Positions 12,671 to 24,549 of a stretch of DNA of 64,000 bases are shown here, one piece after another. Both the position numbers and the translations under genes were made by a program. This DNA is from Gnetum montanum (taxonomy: Eukaryota; Streptophyta; Gnetopsida; Gnetales; Gnetaceae), in assembly GCA_015680685.1 (NCBI GenBank), contig MNCI01000177.1:229318-293317 (forward strand). Direction: 5' to 3'. The first letter of the stretch is position 1. Every line of letters begins with the position of its first letter. Under the pieces are notes generated by a model. The model made no database searches. It saw only the letters and a list, made by a program, of their open reading frames with translations, and was not told the origin of the DNA.

Positions 12671-13426
12671 CCCCAAAATGATCCTCTCATGTTCTTAAAC
12701 TTCCTTGGCAATCCTGTATCCCCATACCATGGCTCACTAACCCTATTTGACTAGTAATAACCAAGTTTTATCACATGTATTCCATTTTGATAGATTTGAC
12801 CTTGTTTCATGATGTTTTAACTTGTTTTTGATCTTATTGTACATTGTTGACCTTCATTACCATTAGTTGACCTCATCCAAACTTTGCATCACTTCAATTT
12901 CATCACATTTACCTTTGTTTTCTTTATTATGGCCTTTGTTGATCCTATTTTAGCCTTTGATTGATGTTAAGTGATGGGGTTTGATCATCTTTGACCATCA
13001 TTTGACACCATGCGACCATGGCCTGTGAAGGCCTTAAACTGGCAACGTGGCCTATCAGGACCTTAAACTAACAAAAGTGTAACTTTATTTTCCATATTTT
13101 TATGGTGTTTCAACTTGTTTTAACCTAGTTTGACCTTTATTCCATCTTATTTTTCTTCACCTACATCCCATAGCCTTGGTTGACCTTGCTTGAATTTTGT
13201 TTAACATTGGAATAGCATGTGTTTGAATATTTACTAAGGTATTTTATATCATTTTAGTATTATTTACTTATTTTTACCTAGGTGTCAGTTCATGTGCTTA
13301 TGGTTGATATGCAGGATTAGAGTATGAATACTTGAAAGCAAATTACCTTTCCATTGAATCCACGTGGATCTCATAGTGATGTTGAATGATGTATTAATCC
13401 TAATTTTCTAGATCTTGAGCCTAAGA
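12671..13426. other. TTGACC-rich noncoding region
   Basis: The motif TTGACC(T) recurs on the plus strand between about 12790 and 13190. No gag or protease is visible before the RT of the following element, so gag appears to be missing or beyond recognition. No primer binding site was found. Confidence 0.4.
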
Positions 13427-13429
13427 GTC

Positions 13430-14900
13430 TTGTCAACCACATAGCCTCAATAGAGAAATCTCTAGAGTGACCTGGAAACTTAGTTAAAACCATTGACCTT
13501 GAAGCTAGTGGCATTACTCAAGACTCTCGAGTTGAAATTCCAAGCATGACATGTAGTGGTGAGAAAAAAACACTAAGACCAAGTTCCTCACTAGAACCTT
13601 AACAGGCTCAAGACATCACCAATGTCCTACAAGATAGCATTAAGGCCTTTCCCTAGCCAAGCCTAGACCCATGTTTAATCCAACACAACATCATACTTGA
13701 TCCTAGCATTAGACCAACTAAATAAATGGTTTGTAACATTAGACCTAGTTTAGCATTGGCATTCATGTTGAAATCACAAAACTATACCAAGATGGTTTCA
13801 TTAGAGCTATTTATTACACAAAATGGGTGTCCAACATAGTGGTAGTCCCTAAGAAAAATAGGATTATTCACATTTGCATAGATTTTTTAGATCTAAATAA
13901 TGCAGCTATCAAGGATGCTTTTCCTTTGCTTAATATTTACCAGCTTATTAATAATATGGCTAGGAATGCCTTATTATCCTTTATGGATGGGTTCTTAAGA
14001 TACAACTAGATTAGGATTAACCCAAAACATGAACTCAGTATGACCTTCATGACTCATTGGGGTACCTTTTGTTATACCATGATGTCCTTTTTCCTAAAGA
14101 ATGTAGGAGTAGCCTACCAAATAGCTATGATGTATATCTTTAGTAACTATATGCTAGCTTTGCTTAACGATTATGTGAATGATATAACTGTTAATTTTAG
14201 AGTGACTAATGATCATACACCTAACCTTGACCTTGTGTTAAAATGATGTCTCAAATATGAGCTTAGGCTTAATTCCAAAATGTGTATCTTTGGTGTCAAA
14301 ATTGGTAAGATTCTTGGCTTTGTAGTGTCCAAAGTAGGAATACATGTTGATCCTAATAAGGTTAAGACCATATCCAACTTGGTAGCACCAACTAACCTTA
14401 AGGAGCTTCAGGGATTGCAAGATAGATTAACGTGTATCTTTAGGTTCATCACTAGGCTTACGAATAAGTTACAACACATGCAACACTTTCTTAAGAAAGG
14501 ACTTCACTATGAGTTGATGGATTAATGCTAAGAAGCCTTCAAAAACCTTAAGCAAGAGTTGGAACAACTATTGATAGTCTATCCTCTGCAAGAGTATAAA
14601 CCATTTTACATTTACATTTCTATTGCCTCTCTCCTCTATCAAAAATGAGATGATGGAGCAAAGTTACCCATATACTACTTAAGCCATGCATTAGTTTCCC
14701 ATGAGACTTGATGCACCGAAGTGGTGAAGTATTATCTGGCACTAGTCTTCTCATTAAAGAAGTGGGTACACTATCTCTTTAGAATCCAGGTCAACGTCAT
14801 TTGCAAAGATAACGTACTTAGAGCCATAATGACCAATATCTATGAAAATAGTTAAATAGTATAATGGAAAGCCATAACCATAGAGTTTGACCTTCACTAT
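13430..14900 (+). pseudogene. Ty3/gypsy (Tat-type) reverse transcriptase and RNase H
   Basis: This is a decayed pol segment. Before RT, DPSIRPTK and YQDGFIRAIYYTKW match the usual lead-in. RT blocks are SNIVVVPKKN and ICIDFLDLNNA (13830-13900), DAFPLLNIYQLI, LLSFMDGFLRYN (13975-14009), YVNDITVNF (about 14170-14200, where YVDD reads YVND), LRLNSKMCIFGV and GKILGFVVSKVGIHVDPNKV (14310-14370). The connection to RNase H follows, with IYYLSHALVSHET at about 14672-14710 and KYYLALVFSLKKW. At least six stops interrupt it. The motif set is that of plant Ty3/gypsy elements of the Tat lineage. The element is immobile unless supplied in trans. Confidence 0.85.
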
Positions 14901-15039
14901 GTTTCCCAAGCCTTAACAAAAGGTCAAGCTATCACCATGCAACTCACTATTTCATTGGTAGATGACCATGCGACCATAGAACTTGAATTCCCTGATAAAT
15001 ATATTAACATTATTAGTAATTTTCCTAAGGACTATGATG

Positions 15040-15412
15040 TAGTCATGTACTTTGATGAAGCTTCAATTTCCCATGGGACTAGTGCTACTCTCATTATAAC
15101 ATTCCCATCTAGTGAAATCCAACCCTTCACTTACTAATTTGAATTTCCATGTACCAACAATATAGCAAAGTACGAGGGTTTGATCAAAGTGATGATGGTA
15201 GTTCGTGGCCAAGGAATAAGATGCTTAATGATCAAAGGTGATTCACAACTTTTGGTTAACCAAGTAACTAAAATTTACGCATGAAAAGCCAAAAATTTAT
15301 AATCTTACCATGACCTAGGAAAGAAACTAATACAACAATTTATAGGAATTAATATCCAACATGTATCCTAAACCAAGAACACTATAGTTGATGCCATTAC
15401 AATGCTAGCCCT
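15040..15412 (+). pseudogene. Second (archaeal-type) RNase H of Tat element
   Basis: Between RT-RNase H and integrase lies an additional RNase H-like domain: YFDEASISHG (15045-15080), KYEGLIKVMMVV (about 15168), KGDSQLLVNQV (about 15234) and IVDAITMLA near 15390. The four acidic positions expected for this domain (D, E, D, D) are all present, although in-frame stops occur. An extra RNase H of this kind before integrase is a known hallmark of the plant Tat lineage, which fixes the classification. It would help degrade the RNA strand during reverse transcription. Confidence 0.75.
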
Positions 15413-15649
15413 TAGTGTGATACCGATGCATTTATCAAGTTGTCCACCTTGATTGTGGACTATGCTATCCCCATCATGCAAGCCACTAAGGATACCTTTG
15501 TGACCATAGTTCATACTACTCCTTAACAAGAATGGTATGATGATATCAAATCTTACCTTATGCATGGTGAACCTCCACAAGGCTTGACTATTACTCAAAA
15601 GGACATTGTACATAAATGATTAAAATAATATGTCATAGTAGGCGATAAC

Positions 15650-16785
15650 ACATTATGTCATTAGTCCTACAATGACATATTGTTAGTTTGCTTGGGTAAG
15701 ATTAAAGCCCAAATAGTCCTTGAGCAAGTTCATGAAGGTGTATGTGGGGAACATGTAGGACCTAGAGCCATGGCCACTAAGATTAGACAATTAGGCTATT
15801 ATTGGTCCTATATGAAAAACAACTACCTATAGAAGGTTGAAAATTATGACATGTGCCAATAGCATAGAAACCTCATGCATGTACCACCAATTGAGTTACA
15901 CGCTACTCAAATAACTTGGTCATTTTAGTAGTGGAGGTTAGATATCATTATACTTATAATGCCTAAGTCTTTTGTAGGACATAGCTTTATCATCACTACA
16001 ATTGAATACTTCACAAAGTGGGTTGAAGCTATTCCCCTAAGGAAGATAACATCTCAACAAGTCTATAAATTCATATTGGATAACATAGTAGCCTGTTTTT
16101 AGTATTCCTATGACCATAGTCACAAATAATGGATCATAGTTCTGTATCCAAGAAACAAATAATTTTTTTTATGACCTAGGCATTAAGCATTTCTTCTCCT
16201 CACTAGATTACCCTAAAGCCAATGGACAAGCTTAAGCAAGCAATAAGACCATCATCAACTTACTTAAGAAGATGCTGAACAATAGTAAATGCAGGTGACA
16301 TGAGTAGCTTGTCCATGCACTTTGGGCCTATAGAATAACCTATCAAACTATGACCAGTGTAACGCCATATAGCCTAGTTTATGATTTTAAAGTTGGTTTA
16401 CCTCTTAAATTATAGGTGCCATTTTTCTAAGTAGTACTATTTGACTTTATCAATGATGAACAAAATAAGGAGCTACATACCATAGACCTAGACTTAGTGG
16501 AGGAGCAACATGTGTGAACATTTCCTCATGTTGAGTAGTACTAGGAGAAGCAAAAATAGTAACATCATCATAACCTAAATAAGCACAAGATCAAGGAAGG
16601 AGACATGGTCCTCAAAGTTGTTCATGAGCATGTGAACAAATTCTTAGCTAATTTGAAAGGACATTTTTTTATTAGTAAGGTATATAGAAATGGAGCATTT
16701 AGAATAGAAAACATGAAATGGAATGAGTTGGCCAATCCGATCAATCATTCCTCTCTAAAGTCCTACTACATGTAACCTATGAAAA
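15650..16785 (+). pseudogene. Ty3/gypsy integrase (Tat-type), decayed
   Basis: The N-terminal zinc-binding region reads HEGVCGEHVGPRAMATKIRQ and then GYYWSYMKN ... YDMCQ, where the first cysteine of the CxxC pair is tyrosine. The catalytic core starts WRLDIIILIMPKSFVGHSF (about 15937) and continues YFTKWVEAIPLRKIT. The second catalytic residue is changed, since VTNNGS at about 16118 replaces the usual DNG. The glutamate in GQAEASNK is a TAA stop (about 16231). The C-terminal part is recognisable but broken to about 16785. Two of three DDE residues are therefore lost. Confidence 0.8.
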
Positions 16786-18059
16786 CTAACAATAGACATC
16801 AACAATCAATAACAATGAGTTTGCATGACCTCTTTTTGCACAATGGATGAACTGTAGAATTTTGTAACATTGGTGATCTTGCATAGGATGGTTGGTTGGA
16901 TATCTTATATGGACTTATGTATTGTGTTGTACCAACATGGATTCTTTGTGTGGTTTCCTTGTTCTCTTGGAGTTGTACTTGCAAGATGAAGCCTAAAGTC
17001 ATCATGAAGGTGTAACTCATTTTGGTAGCAAGTCATAATGTGACCTCAATGAGTGAGATTCAGTGAGTTTTTCCTACCAAACCAAGAGTGCTTGTCCCAA
17101 ATCATTACCATTACATCCCTTGACCCCAACCCTGTAGCCTGATCATAACCTTCCTCATCCTACATAACAATTATGGCCTATGTTTGACACATATACATTG
17201 TGGCCATTTGACATCTCCTTCATCATGCTCCATCATCAAGTTCACTGAGTGTAACACACCTCATTCAATGGGAAAACCAAAATCAAAAATAGCCTTGGTA
17301 ATGAATCCTAATGAAGGTTTCATTCCAATAAAAAAAATGGGGAAAGAAAATTGCCAAGAAGCTGAATGACCAATGAAGCCTAAAAGGACAAACCAACAAA
17401 TCCAAACATGCAAAGGGAGGAGCCTAATAGCCAAAGGAGTCTTGGAACAAAGTGTTGGTTTCTCAAATGCATTGCCAAGTAACCAACATTCCAAAAGATG
17501 AAGTGTCAAAACAAAAATGATTAAAAAAAGTGTCATTGCCATGAATGTAACTATGATGTCAACATATGATACTCATTGTTAACTCTCATGACCATTTCCC
17601 TCTAGCCCATGATAATCCTTACCATGATCTTATCCCATCATCACCACAAACACTTTTTGGCATGGTTTGACACTACTAGATCAAGCATAGAGAGGGAACA
17701 TTGGTGATGAACTTGCGGTGGTGTTTTGTATTCTTTATCAATGTCTCTCAAGTCAATCCTTCAAACATCAACAAAGAGGGGCCAATGAAACACCACCAAA
17801 ACAATTCATGTTACAAATTGTAACCTTCATTTTCCCAACTTAAGGTAGGCTTTTATTGTGAATGTAAGATTTGTAGTCCATGAATTACAATCTTGCATAC
17901 TTTAACTTTTTGGAATTGAAAATGCCTTAAAAGTTATTGTTGCATCACTTCCCAAGTGAAGAAAGTTACCTCATGTCTATATTTGGGCTTGGAAAGGCTG
18001 AAAATGCATTATGAATGGCCAAAAAGTAGCATTTTCATGGTTTCCATAGGAGTATAGCC
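16786..18059. other. Noncoding 3' flank of Tat element
   Basis: About 1.3 kb without recognised motifs, probably the 3' untranslated region and LTR start of the Tat-type element. Open stretches on the minus strand at 16799-17020 and 17261-17542 look like chance. Confidence 0.35.
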
Positions 18060-18435
18060 TCAACTACACTAGAACCATCTATCATTAGGTGTAGATGGAA
18101 TAGATGGGATTTTCCATTTCCAACATGATGTAGTCACCACCAAAACCCAAGGAAGAGGCAATGTTGGAATTGTTGGGATTTTCCATTTTGGAATTGATGG
18201 AAATTTTCATTTCCATTTCCATTTTTCCAATAGTAGCAAGCATAGTCACCCCAAGTATTCAACAATTATAACATGGTTAGCATAGATAGTAGTTCCATTA
18301 ATTTTAGCAATTTTGTTAGTTCCAGTAGTTTCAACATTTTCCATAGTTTTCAACATTTTCCAACAACATTAGTGTAGTCCACCAAGGCCAATGTAGCTGG
18401 TATGATGTCAATGTAGTCACAAAAGTCTATTTACT
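18060..18435 (+). repeat. Second patch of TATGCTAG/GTAGTCACC motifs
   Basis: AACTACACTAG, GATGTAGTCACC, CATAGTCACC, GTGTAGTCCACC and AATGTAGTCAC occur within 380 bp. They are the same motif arms as in 10270-12670. Their presence on both sides of the Tat pol supports an LTR or near-LTR origin. Confidence 0.55.
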
Positions 18436-19379
18436 ATTTATAGTAAACATATGGGTTTTGGTGGCTATGATGTATTCCAAACTTACTATAAATGGTAACT
18501 ACGATAAGAACTGTAACCATTGTAACTTGAAAAGTGACATCAATTTGTCAGTAATCATGACAGTGATGTTCAAGCCCCAAAAAATACCAATTCCATCCTT
18601 ATAAAAATCCAACATAGACATCTCATTCCAGTTTCCAACTTTGAGCATTTTCCATAGCCTAAAAGCATTTTTGCAAGCATGAGCTCTTGTGACCTTGCAA
18701 CCCTTTTGGTAGCAAACACTAGTAGCTATGTTGGTCATAATGACTCCCACATAATACCATTGCACCAATGGTGGAGCAAAAATCCATGATCACCATGGCT
18801 GATCCTAATGGAAAACATTGTGAAGTTGTTGAAAATTGGAGTTAGGAAGAATCTGGATTGTGAAGTTGATGTGGAACATAGCCAACAAGCTTCAATGGAC
18901 TTCAAACTCCCTCAGGAAACTTCTTATACACTTACCAAAAAATCTATACTTTTTGAACTTGCAACTTTTTTTTCCATTTACTAAAGTAGTAGTTCATTAT
19001 TGCATAGATCTAATTTCATGTTTCCATCTCTGTGTCTTTTTTCCATTTCAGATCTACAATTTCATTTTTGTTTACATTTTCATTTTCATTTACGTTCACA
19101 TCTTCATTTTTGTTTACGTTTCCATTTATGATTTTGTTTACTTTTCCATTTATGTGGCCATTTTACACTTTGTAAGTTCCTAGGTGATCGACTAGATCAT
19201 CCAGGGTACCTTAAATCCCATTTTCAAGAGGCCCTTGGGATTTGAGGCTAAAACTATTCTAGTAACTAAGATATTCTAATTTCTATTCCAACAACCAAAT
19301 TTTCTAGGTTCAAAAAGATGGTGAAAAGGAAAAATAAGGTTGTTTTTGAAGATGACATTTGTAAAATTTTAGACTAAAG
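18436..19379 (+). other. Noncoding stretch with TATA-like site and T-rich tract
   Basis: TATAAATG at 18487-18494 lies shortly downstream of the motif patch and could be the TATA box of a plus-strand LTR. At about 19040-19170 a T-rich imperfect repeat (TTTCATTTTTGTTTAC variants) occurs. TTCCAACA at about 19284-19291 equals the 3' terminus of copia A's LTR, but no such LTR precedes it. Confidence 0.4.
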
Positions 19380-19419
19380 GAGGGTCATAGCTAAGCTTCC
19401 AAGACTAAAAAATCAAAAC

Positions 19420-20267
19420 TATTATCTTAGAGCCACTTTTGTACAGAATCATGTTGATGAGAAGCTTGATTTTACAACCAAGATTGAAGAGATTAGATTG
19501 TGGCCTTGGAGGCTTGAACATGACTCCTATAAAAACATTGAGAATTTGGTTAAATTCAAGGTTTCTTTTCATTTAAAGTTATTAAATTTTATGACACATG
19601 TCTTAAAGGCAAGAAAAAGGCCTTTCCTCATGTAGATCATATGGAAAATAAGGCACATCCACTAGAACGTTTGCATATGGATATGGCTACACCTAAGCCC
19701 ACAATTACACTAAATGGAGAAAAATATGTTTTGGTAATTATTGATGATTTTTTCAGGTATGCTTGGTCATATGGTTTGCATTACAAGGATGAAGTATTTC
19801 CTACATTCAAGAATTTTCATAAGCTTGTTCAGAATAAGTTTAGTTTGAGGATTAAGGAAATTAGGTCAGATAATGGTAGTGATTTTGTTTCAACTGAATT
19901 TGATGATTATTGTGCTGAAAGTATAATAGAGAAACAAACCACATGTGGATATTCATCCCAAAGAAATGGAATAATCGAAAGGAAGAATAGTATCTTGCAG
20001 GAGATGGTAAGATGTTTTTTGAAACATGCCTCAATTTCAAATGAATATTAGCATGGAGCAATCCACATGACAACCTATTTACTTAATAAGTTGTTCACTT
20101 CATTAAATGGAGAGAAGACTCATAAATTTCTTTATGGAAAGCCTTCAAATTTATCTCATTTAAAGGTGTTTGGTTGTATTTTTTATGTTAAGAATCCAAA
20201 TCAATTGATAAATAAGTTGGATGATAGAGGCAAAAGGTGTTTGTTTGTTTTTATTATGATTCAATAA
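19420..20267 (+). pseudogene. Copia A integrase
   Basis: A weak GAG-pre-integrase remnant (LWPWRLEHDSYKNIENL, about 19500) precedes a well preserved integrase core in one open stretch 19641-20051. LHMDMATP has the first catalytic Asp, EIRSDNGSDF (about 19858) the second, and GIIERKNS (about 19970) the Glu, so the DDE triad is intact. A stop at 20049 breaks the frame, and the typical KLFTSLNGEKTHKFLYGKPS and HLKVFGCIFY blocks follow to 20267. Integrase would insert element cDNA into host DNA. This is one of the better preserved coding segments of the window. Confidence 0.9.
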
Positions 20268-20406
20268 TATGTGGATATAAATGTTTTGATCCCATTGATA
20301 GGAAGTGGTATTGTTCTAAAAATGTTTTATTTGATGAATGAAAGGCAAGTTTTAACAAGTTTCACAAGCTTTCTCAAGATAAGAAGCAAGAGTATAGTTC
20401 AAGACT

Positions 20407-21816
20407 TTGGGTAGAAAGGAGCACCCACCTTCTCAAATGTTGGACAAAGAATTTAATAGAAGAATGATAAGAAGTCAAGCCATTTCTCATGTTGCATATT
20501 TGGATCTTACACATGAGCCCTCAAATGTCAAGGAGACTCTTAGATCTCAAGTTTGGACTAAAGGCATGAAGAAGGAAATGAGTTCTATTGAACGAAATGA
20601 AACTTGGACATTGGTGGACAAGCCAAAAGGAAAGAAAGTCATTGACACCAAATGGGTATTCAAAACCAAATACAATAAAGTTGGCAAAACTATTACACAC
20701 AAGGCTAAACTTGTAAAAAGAGGATTTTTTAAAAAGAAGCATGTTGATTATGATGAGAGTTTTTCTCCTATTGCTAAATTTGTGACTATTAATCTTATGG
20801 TCTCCCTTGTTGCTCATAAAGGTATGAAACTCTATGAAATGGATTTTAATTTTTCATTTCTTAATGGAAAATTAAAAGAGGAGATTTATATTTATTAGCC
20901 TAAAGGTTTTAAGGTTCAAGGATAAGAAAACAATGTGTGAAAGTTTAATAAAGCTTTGTATGGCCTAAAGCAAGCTCTAAGAGCTTGGTTTCATAGAATT
21001 AATGAATGTTTTCTCAAGAATGGTTATAGGAGTTGCATGTTTGAACCTACCTTATGCTTTAAACATGAAGGTTATAATTTTATCATTATATAACTCTATG
21101 TTGATGACTTGATTTTTATGGCTATGTCTAAAAACTTCAATGAGCAATTCAGGCATGATATGAAAGGTGAGCTTGAGATGAAGGATTTGGAGTCCTTAAA
21201 TATTTTTTAGTAATTAAAATTTATTAAAAAGAATATTGTTTAAAGATGCATCAGTCAAAGTATGCATAGGCCATCATTGAAAAGAATGGGCCGTAGGAAG
21301 CCAAGATTGGTACAACTCCACTTCTCCAAAATATGAAGCTTTCAAGGAAAGATGATACTCCATTGGTTGTTCCTTCATTATATAGAGGTATGATTGGTTC
21401 ATTAAGATTATTGTGTCATATCAGGCTTGATATGAAATATGCAACTTCATTTTTATTAAGATTTACACAAGAGCCAAGGTAGTCACATTGTAATGCCTTG
21501 GAGAATCTTTTGAGGTATGTTAAAGGAAGAATTGGTTTTGGCATTAAGTTCATTAATGAAGATATAAAGTTTTATGCTTTTTCTAATCCTAATTGGGAAC
21601 AAGATGTAGATGATCCTAAGTCAACTCTTGGTTAACTTATTTTTCATGGTTCTAATCCTGTTTATTGGAAGATAAAGAAATAAACTAGTGTAAGCCTCTC
21701 ATCATGTGAGGTAGAATTTAATGCTATGGTTGAATTTATTTAGCATTTTTTGTGATTAAAAAATTTATTTTCTTAGTTGGGTTTTGAAATTAAGCTTCCA
21801 ATTTCTATGTTGATGG
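20407..21816 (+). pseudogene. Copia A reverse transcriptase and RNase H (5' part)
   Basis: An open stretch 20407-20898 carries WTKGMKKEMSSIERNETW, DTKWVFKTKYN, DYDESFSPIAKF and MDFNFSFLNGKLKEEIYIY, the standard copia RT blocks. After a TAG, KALYGLKQALRAWF follows at about 20950, and the catalytic box YVDDLI is intact at 21097-21114. RNase H blocks are NWEQDVDDPKSTLG at about 21593 and SVSLSSCEVEFNAM at about 21690. The gene is cut at 21816 by element B and resumes at 34148. There are at least eight stops or frame breaks in total. Confidence 0.88.
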
Positions 21817-22169
21817 TGAAGAATCTGAAGGACCCTAGATCTATGATCTAAGCTAAAAGACAATAAAGAACCTAGTTAGAATAAATAGACTCTTGTGAAA
21901 CTTTCTTAAATTTTCTTACTAATGAATGTGTACTACTATAATTATATAGGCATTGATATTTCAAGAATATATTTGGAGAGATAAGCATCAATCTAAGAAA
22001 TCATGAGGATGATCCCAATCATCTTACTGAAGAATCTTCTTAATAAGGGATGAACTAATCATGGGATTAAATAAAAATGATATAAATAGGATCTCATATT
22101 ATTTAATATAAATTTATGGATTAGATCTATCTAATTCTTTTGTGGAATATCTATTCATCATATTCCACA
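21817..22169 (-). repeat. 3' LTR of copia B
   Basis: Starts TGAAGAATCT and ends ATTCCACA on the plus strand (TG...CA). It matches 33795-34147 over its full length, roughly 85-90 percent by eye. On the minus strand TATATAAT, near 21935, is a TATA-box candidate. Confidence 0.88.
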
Positions 22170-22187
22170 AACCCCCCTCCCCCCACG
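22170..22187 (-). other. Polypurine tract of copia B
   Basis: Immediately inside the LTR the plus strand reads AACCCCCCTCCCCCCACG, that is an uninterrupted G/A run on the minus strand directly before the 3' LTR. It is the expected primer for plus-strand DNA synthesis. Confidence 0.85.
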
Positions 22188-22299
22188 ATGTTGAGAGTTT
22201 CCAATCCAAGGAAGTCTTGAAAAGATTCAAAATTTGCATGGCTCAAAATCTTGGTAAAAATATTGACCATTTGTGCTTTAGTTTCACAATGTTTCATGT

Positions 22300-23570
22300 T
22301 AAGTATGTTGTCCTAGATTAAGCTTCTAAGATGATGATGCTTTATATCTATGTATTTGGAATGTCCATGATGAATAGGATTGTGCACTATCGCAATAGCA
22401 TTTGTGCTATCATAGTATAAATAAATGAAAAGTTCAAATGTATATTCTATTTCAATGAAAATGGGGTGGATCCATATGCCCTGAGTAGCAACATTAGATG
22501 CAACTATATATTCTTCTTTAACTATTGAGAGGATGACTATAGTTTGATTCTTTGATCCCCAAGAGATAAGAGATGGAGCAAAGGATAGACAAAAACTAGA
22601 AGGTGATTTACAATCTTCAAGGTCATCTACCTAGTTTTCATCAATGTATCCCATAATCAATAGAGTTTTTAGGTATCACAAAATCCATTTCATAGCTTTT
22701 CAATATGATTCATGCAGATCTTGCATGAACTGGAAGAAGTAATTTCTAGCAAATTGGATGTCTGGATGGGTATTGGAAAGATACACAAAAACAATAGTAT
22801 AAAGTAGGATTAAAGGATGGGGATGTATCATCCTTAGTAAGTTTTATACCATGAGAGAGTGGTTTATCTAAGGGATTACAATTAATCATGCCAAATGTTT
22901 TAATTAAGAATTGGGCAAATTTCATTTGGCATACATAAATTTATTTTCATCTTTGAATAACTTGAAATCCCAAAAAATATGAAATCTTCCCTAGATCAAA
23001 CATTTCAAATTTTATTTTCATTATTTTAATTTCTTAATGTAGTTGTAGGTGAAAAATAGATTAAATCATCTACATATAAACAAAAAAAAATGTAATAATC
23101 ACTAGATACCTTTTTGTATATAGTTGTTTGGGACTAAAAATTGATGAAGCCTTCTTACATGAAAATGTATGAATACATGTGTACCATACACATGGAGCTT
23201 AATTAAGCCCATATAATGCTTTATGGAGTTTGTAGACATGATTCTTCTTTGCTTCATCAATGAAACCTGGTGGTTGCTCCACATAAACTTCATTAAGAAA
23301 TCTATTGAGAAAAGTAGATGCAATGTCCAGTTGATAAATGTCATGACTAGCCTAAGCAACAATAGCAAGAAAACTTTGCATAGATTTCATCCATGGAATA
23401 GGAGAAAAACTATCATCAAAATCTCTACCTTGTTGCTGAAGGTATTCTTTGGTGATGAGACAAGCCTTGAATTTTTCTACTTCATCATACTAATTTCTTT
23501 TAATTTTAAACATCCATTTTAACCTGATAATAAGCTTACCAAATGGATGAGAAACAAGGCTTCATGTGTT
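22300..23570 (-). pseudogene. Copia B reverse transcriptase and RNase H
   Basis: Reading the minus strand downward: KACLITKEYLQQQGRDFDDS (about 23480), QLDIASTFLNRFLNE and VYVEQPPGFIDEAKKNHVYK (23330-23210), KALYGL, and an intact YVDDLI box at about 23059-23076, in a frame different from its neighbours. RNase H follows with YIDENxVDDLEDCKS, STNAIAIVHNPIHHGHSKYI (about 22400) and KAQMVNIFTKILSHANF near 22280. Multiple stops and frameshifts separate the blocks. It is plainly copia, and the order is complete. Confidence 0.85.
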
Positions 23571-24002
23571 ATTTTTGTGAATTTGTTTCAGCTTGTTTTT
23601 CATGACATCAATCCAATGTTCATTCAACATAGCTTTAGCAATAATAGAGGGTTCCATCAATCTATCATCAGTCCCCTATATTGGGATAAGCAACATAAAT
23701 AATTCATTTTCCATGGTAGTGAAAAGAGCATCTATAGTAGGTTTCATGTCTTGGGTTGGTAGATCATTGTCCTCCCAAAAGTAACTACAGGTCATACATC
23801 AATGAAATTGAGAGTCTAGCATTTGGAAGGCTAGGTGATAGGTAGCCAACTAGGAAGAGGATGAAATATATGGTGGAGCAATGATGGAAGAAATCATGGA
23901 GGGAGAACCTAAACCAGAGGGAAGAATGGATGAGAAAAGGCCATGAGGGTGAGCAATGGACAAAGTATTCTACAAAGAATTAGTATGAGTTATAGTCCAA
24001 TG

Positions 24003-24062
24003 TGGAGCAACAATATGGAGCATCAATGGGGATCCATCAATGCAACACTTTGACACTCATCA
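24003..24062 (-). repeat. LTR-end scrap of the C/E family inside copia B
   Basis: The 43 bases 24020-24062 match 46407-46449, the terminus of element E's 3' LTR, at 40 of 43 positions, and stop exactly at the LTR end ...CATCA. Upstream TGGAGCAACA (24003) is also shared with that LTR. The scrap sits in the spacer between copia B integrase and RT, and no other LTR portion is visible here. Confidence 0.65.
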
Positions 24063-24549
24063 ACAACCTTAGAAAAAACTTGAAAGGTAAAACTGATTTG
24101 GCTAATGCATTGCTGGTAGGTTGAATGTTATTGAAGATAATATACACTAGTATTTGATCTACTAAGGAAGTTTGTTGTAAGAGCCAATGTCAAGAAGTTT
24201 GTTGTTGCAATGCAAAAAATGTGGAGCAATATTGGAGCTGGAATGTAATGGTAAAAAATATTGGCTAGCATAATCATTTGGTGGCAACATGTATGGTATC
24301 TTTCTTTACTACATCACATAGTTTTGATTGATGGGTGTAACTATTGTTGCAAAAATATTGTTAAAACCTTCAATGTGTGGCAACAGCTGCAAATGGAATC
24401 CATTTTTTTTTTGTATATTTGTTGTAAAGTTTTCTTTTGCTGTAATGTCTTCATTTATCATAGTAATAACAACACTACCATTTTCTTTAAAAAACACATC
24501 ATGAGAGTCTAAAACCTATTTATTTTCAAAATCATAGTGTGTGTAATCT

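Noticed and set aside
13427-16785. Endogenous pararetrovirus instead of gypsy
   Set aside because: RT is followed by an extra RNase H and an integrase, with no movement-protein motif, as in Tat-type LTR elements.
19284-19291. TTCCAACA as the end of a 5' LTR for copia A
   Set aside because: No sequence resembling the 3' LTR (34443-34857) precedes it and no primer binding site follows, so the 5' LTR is considered missing.
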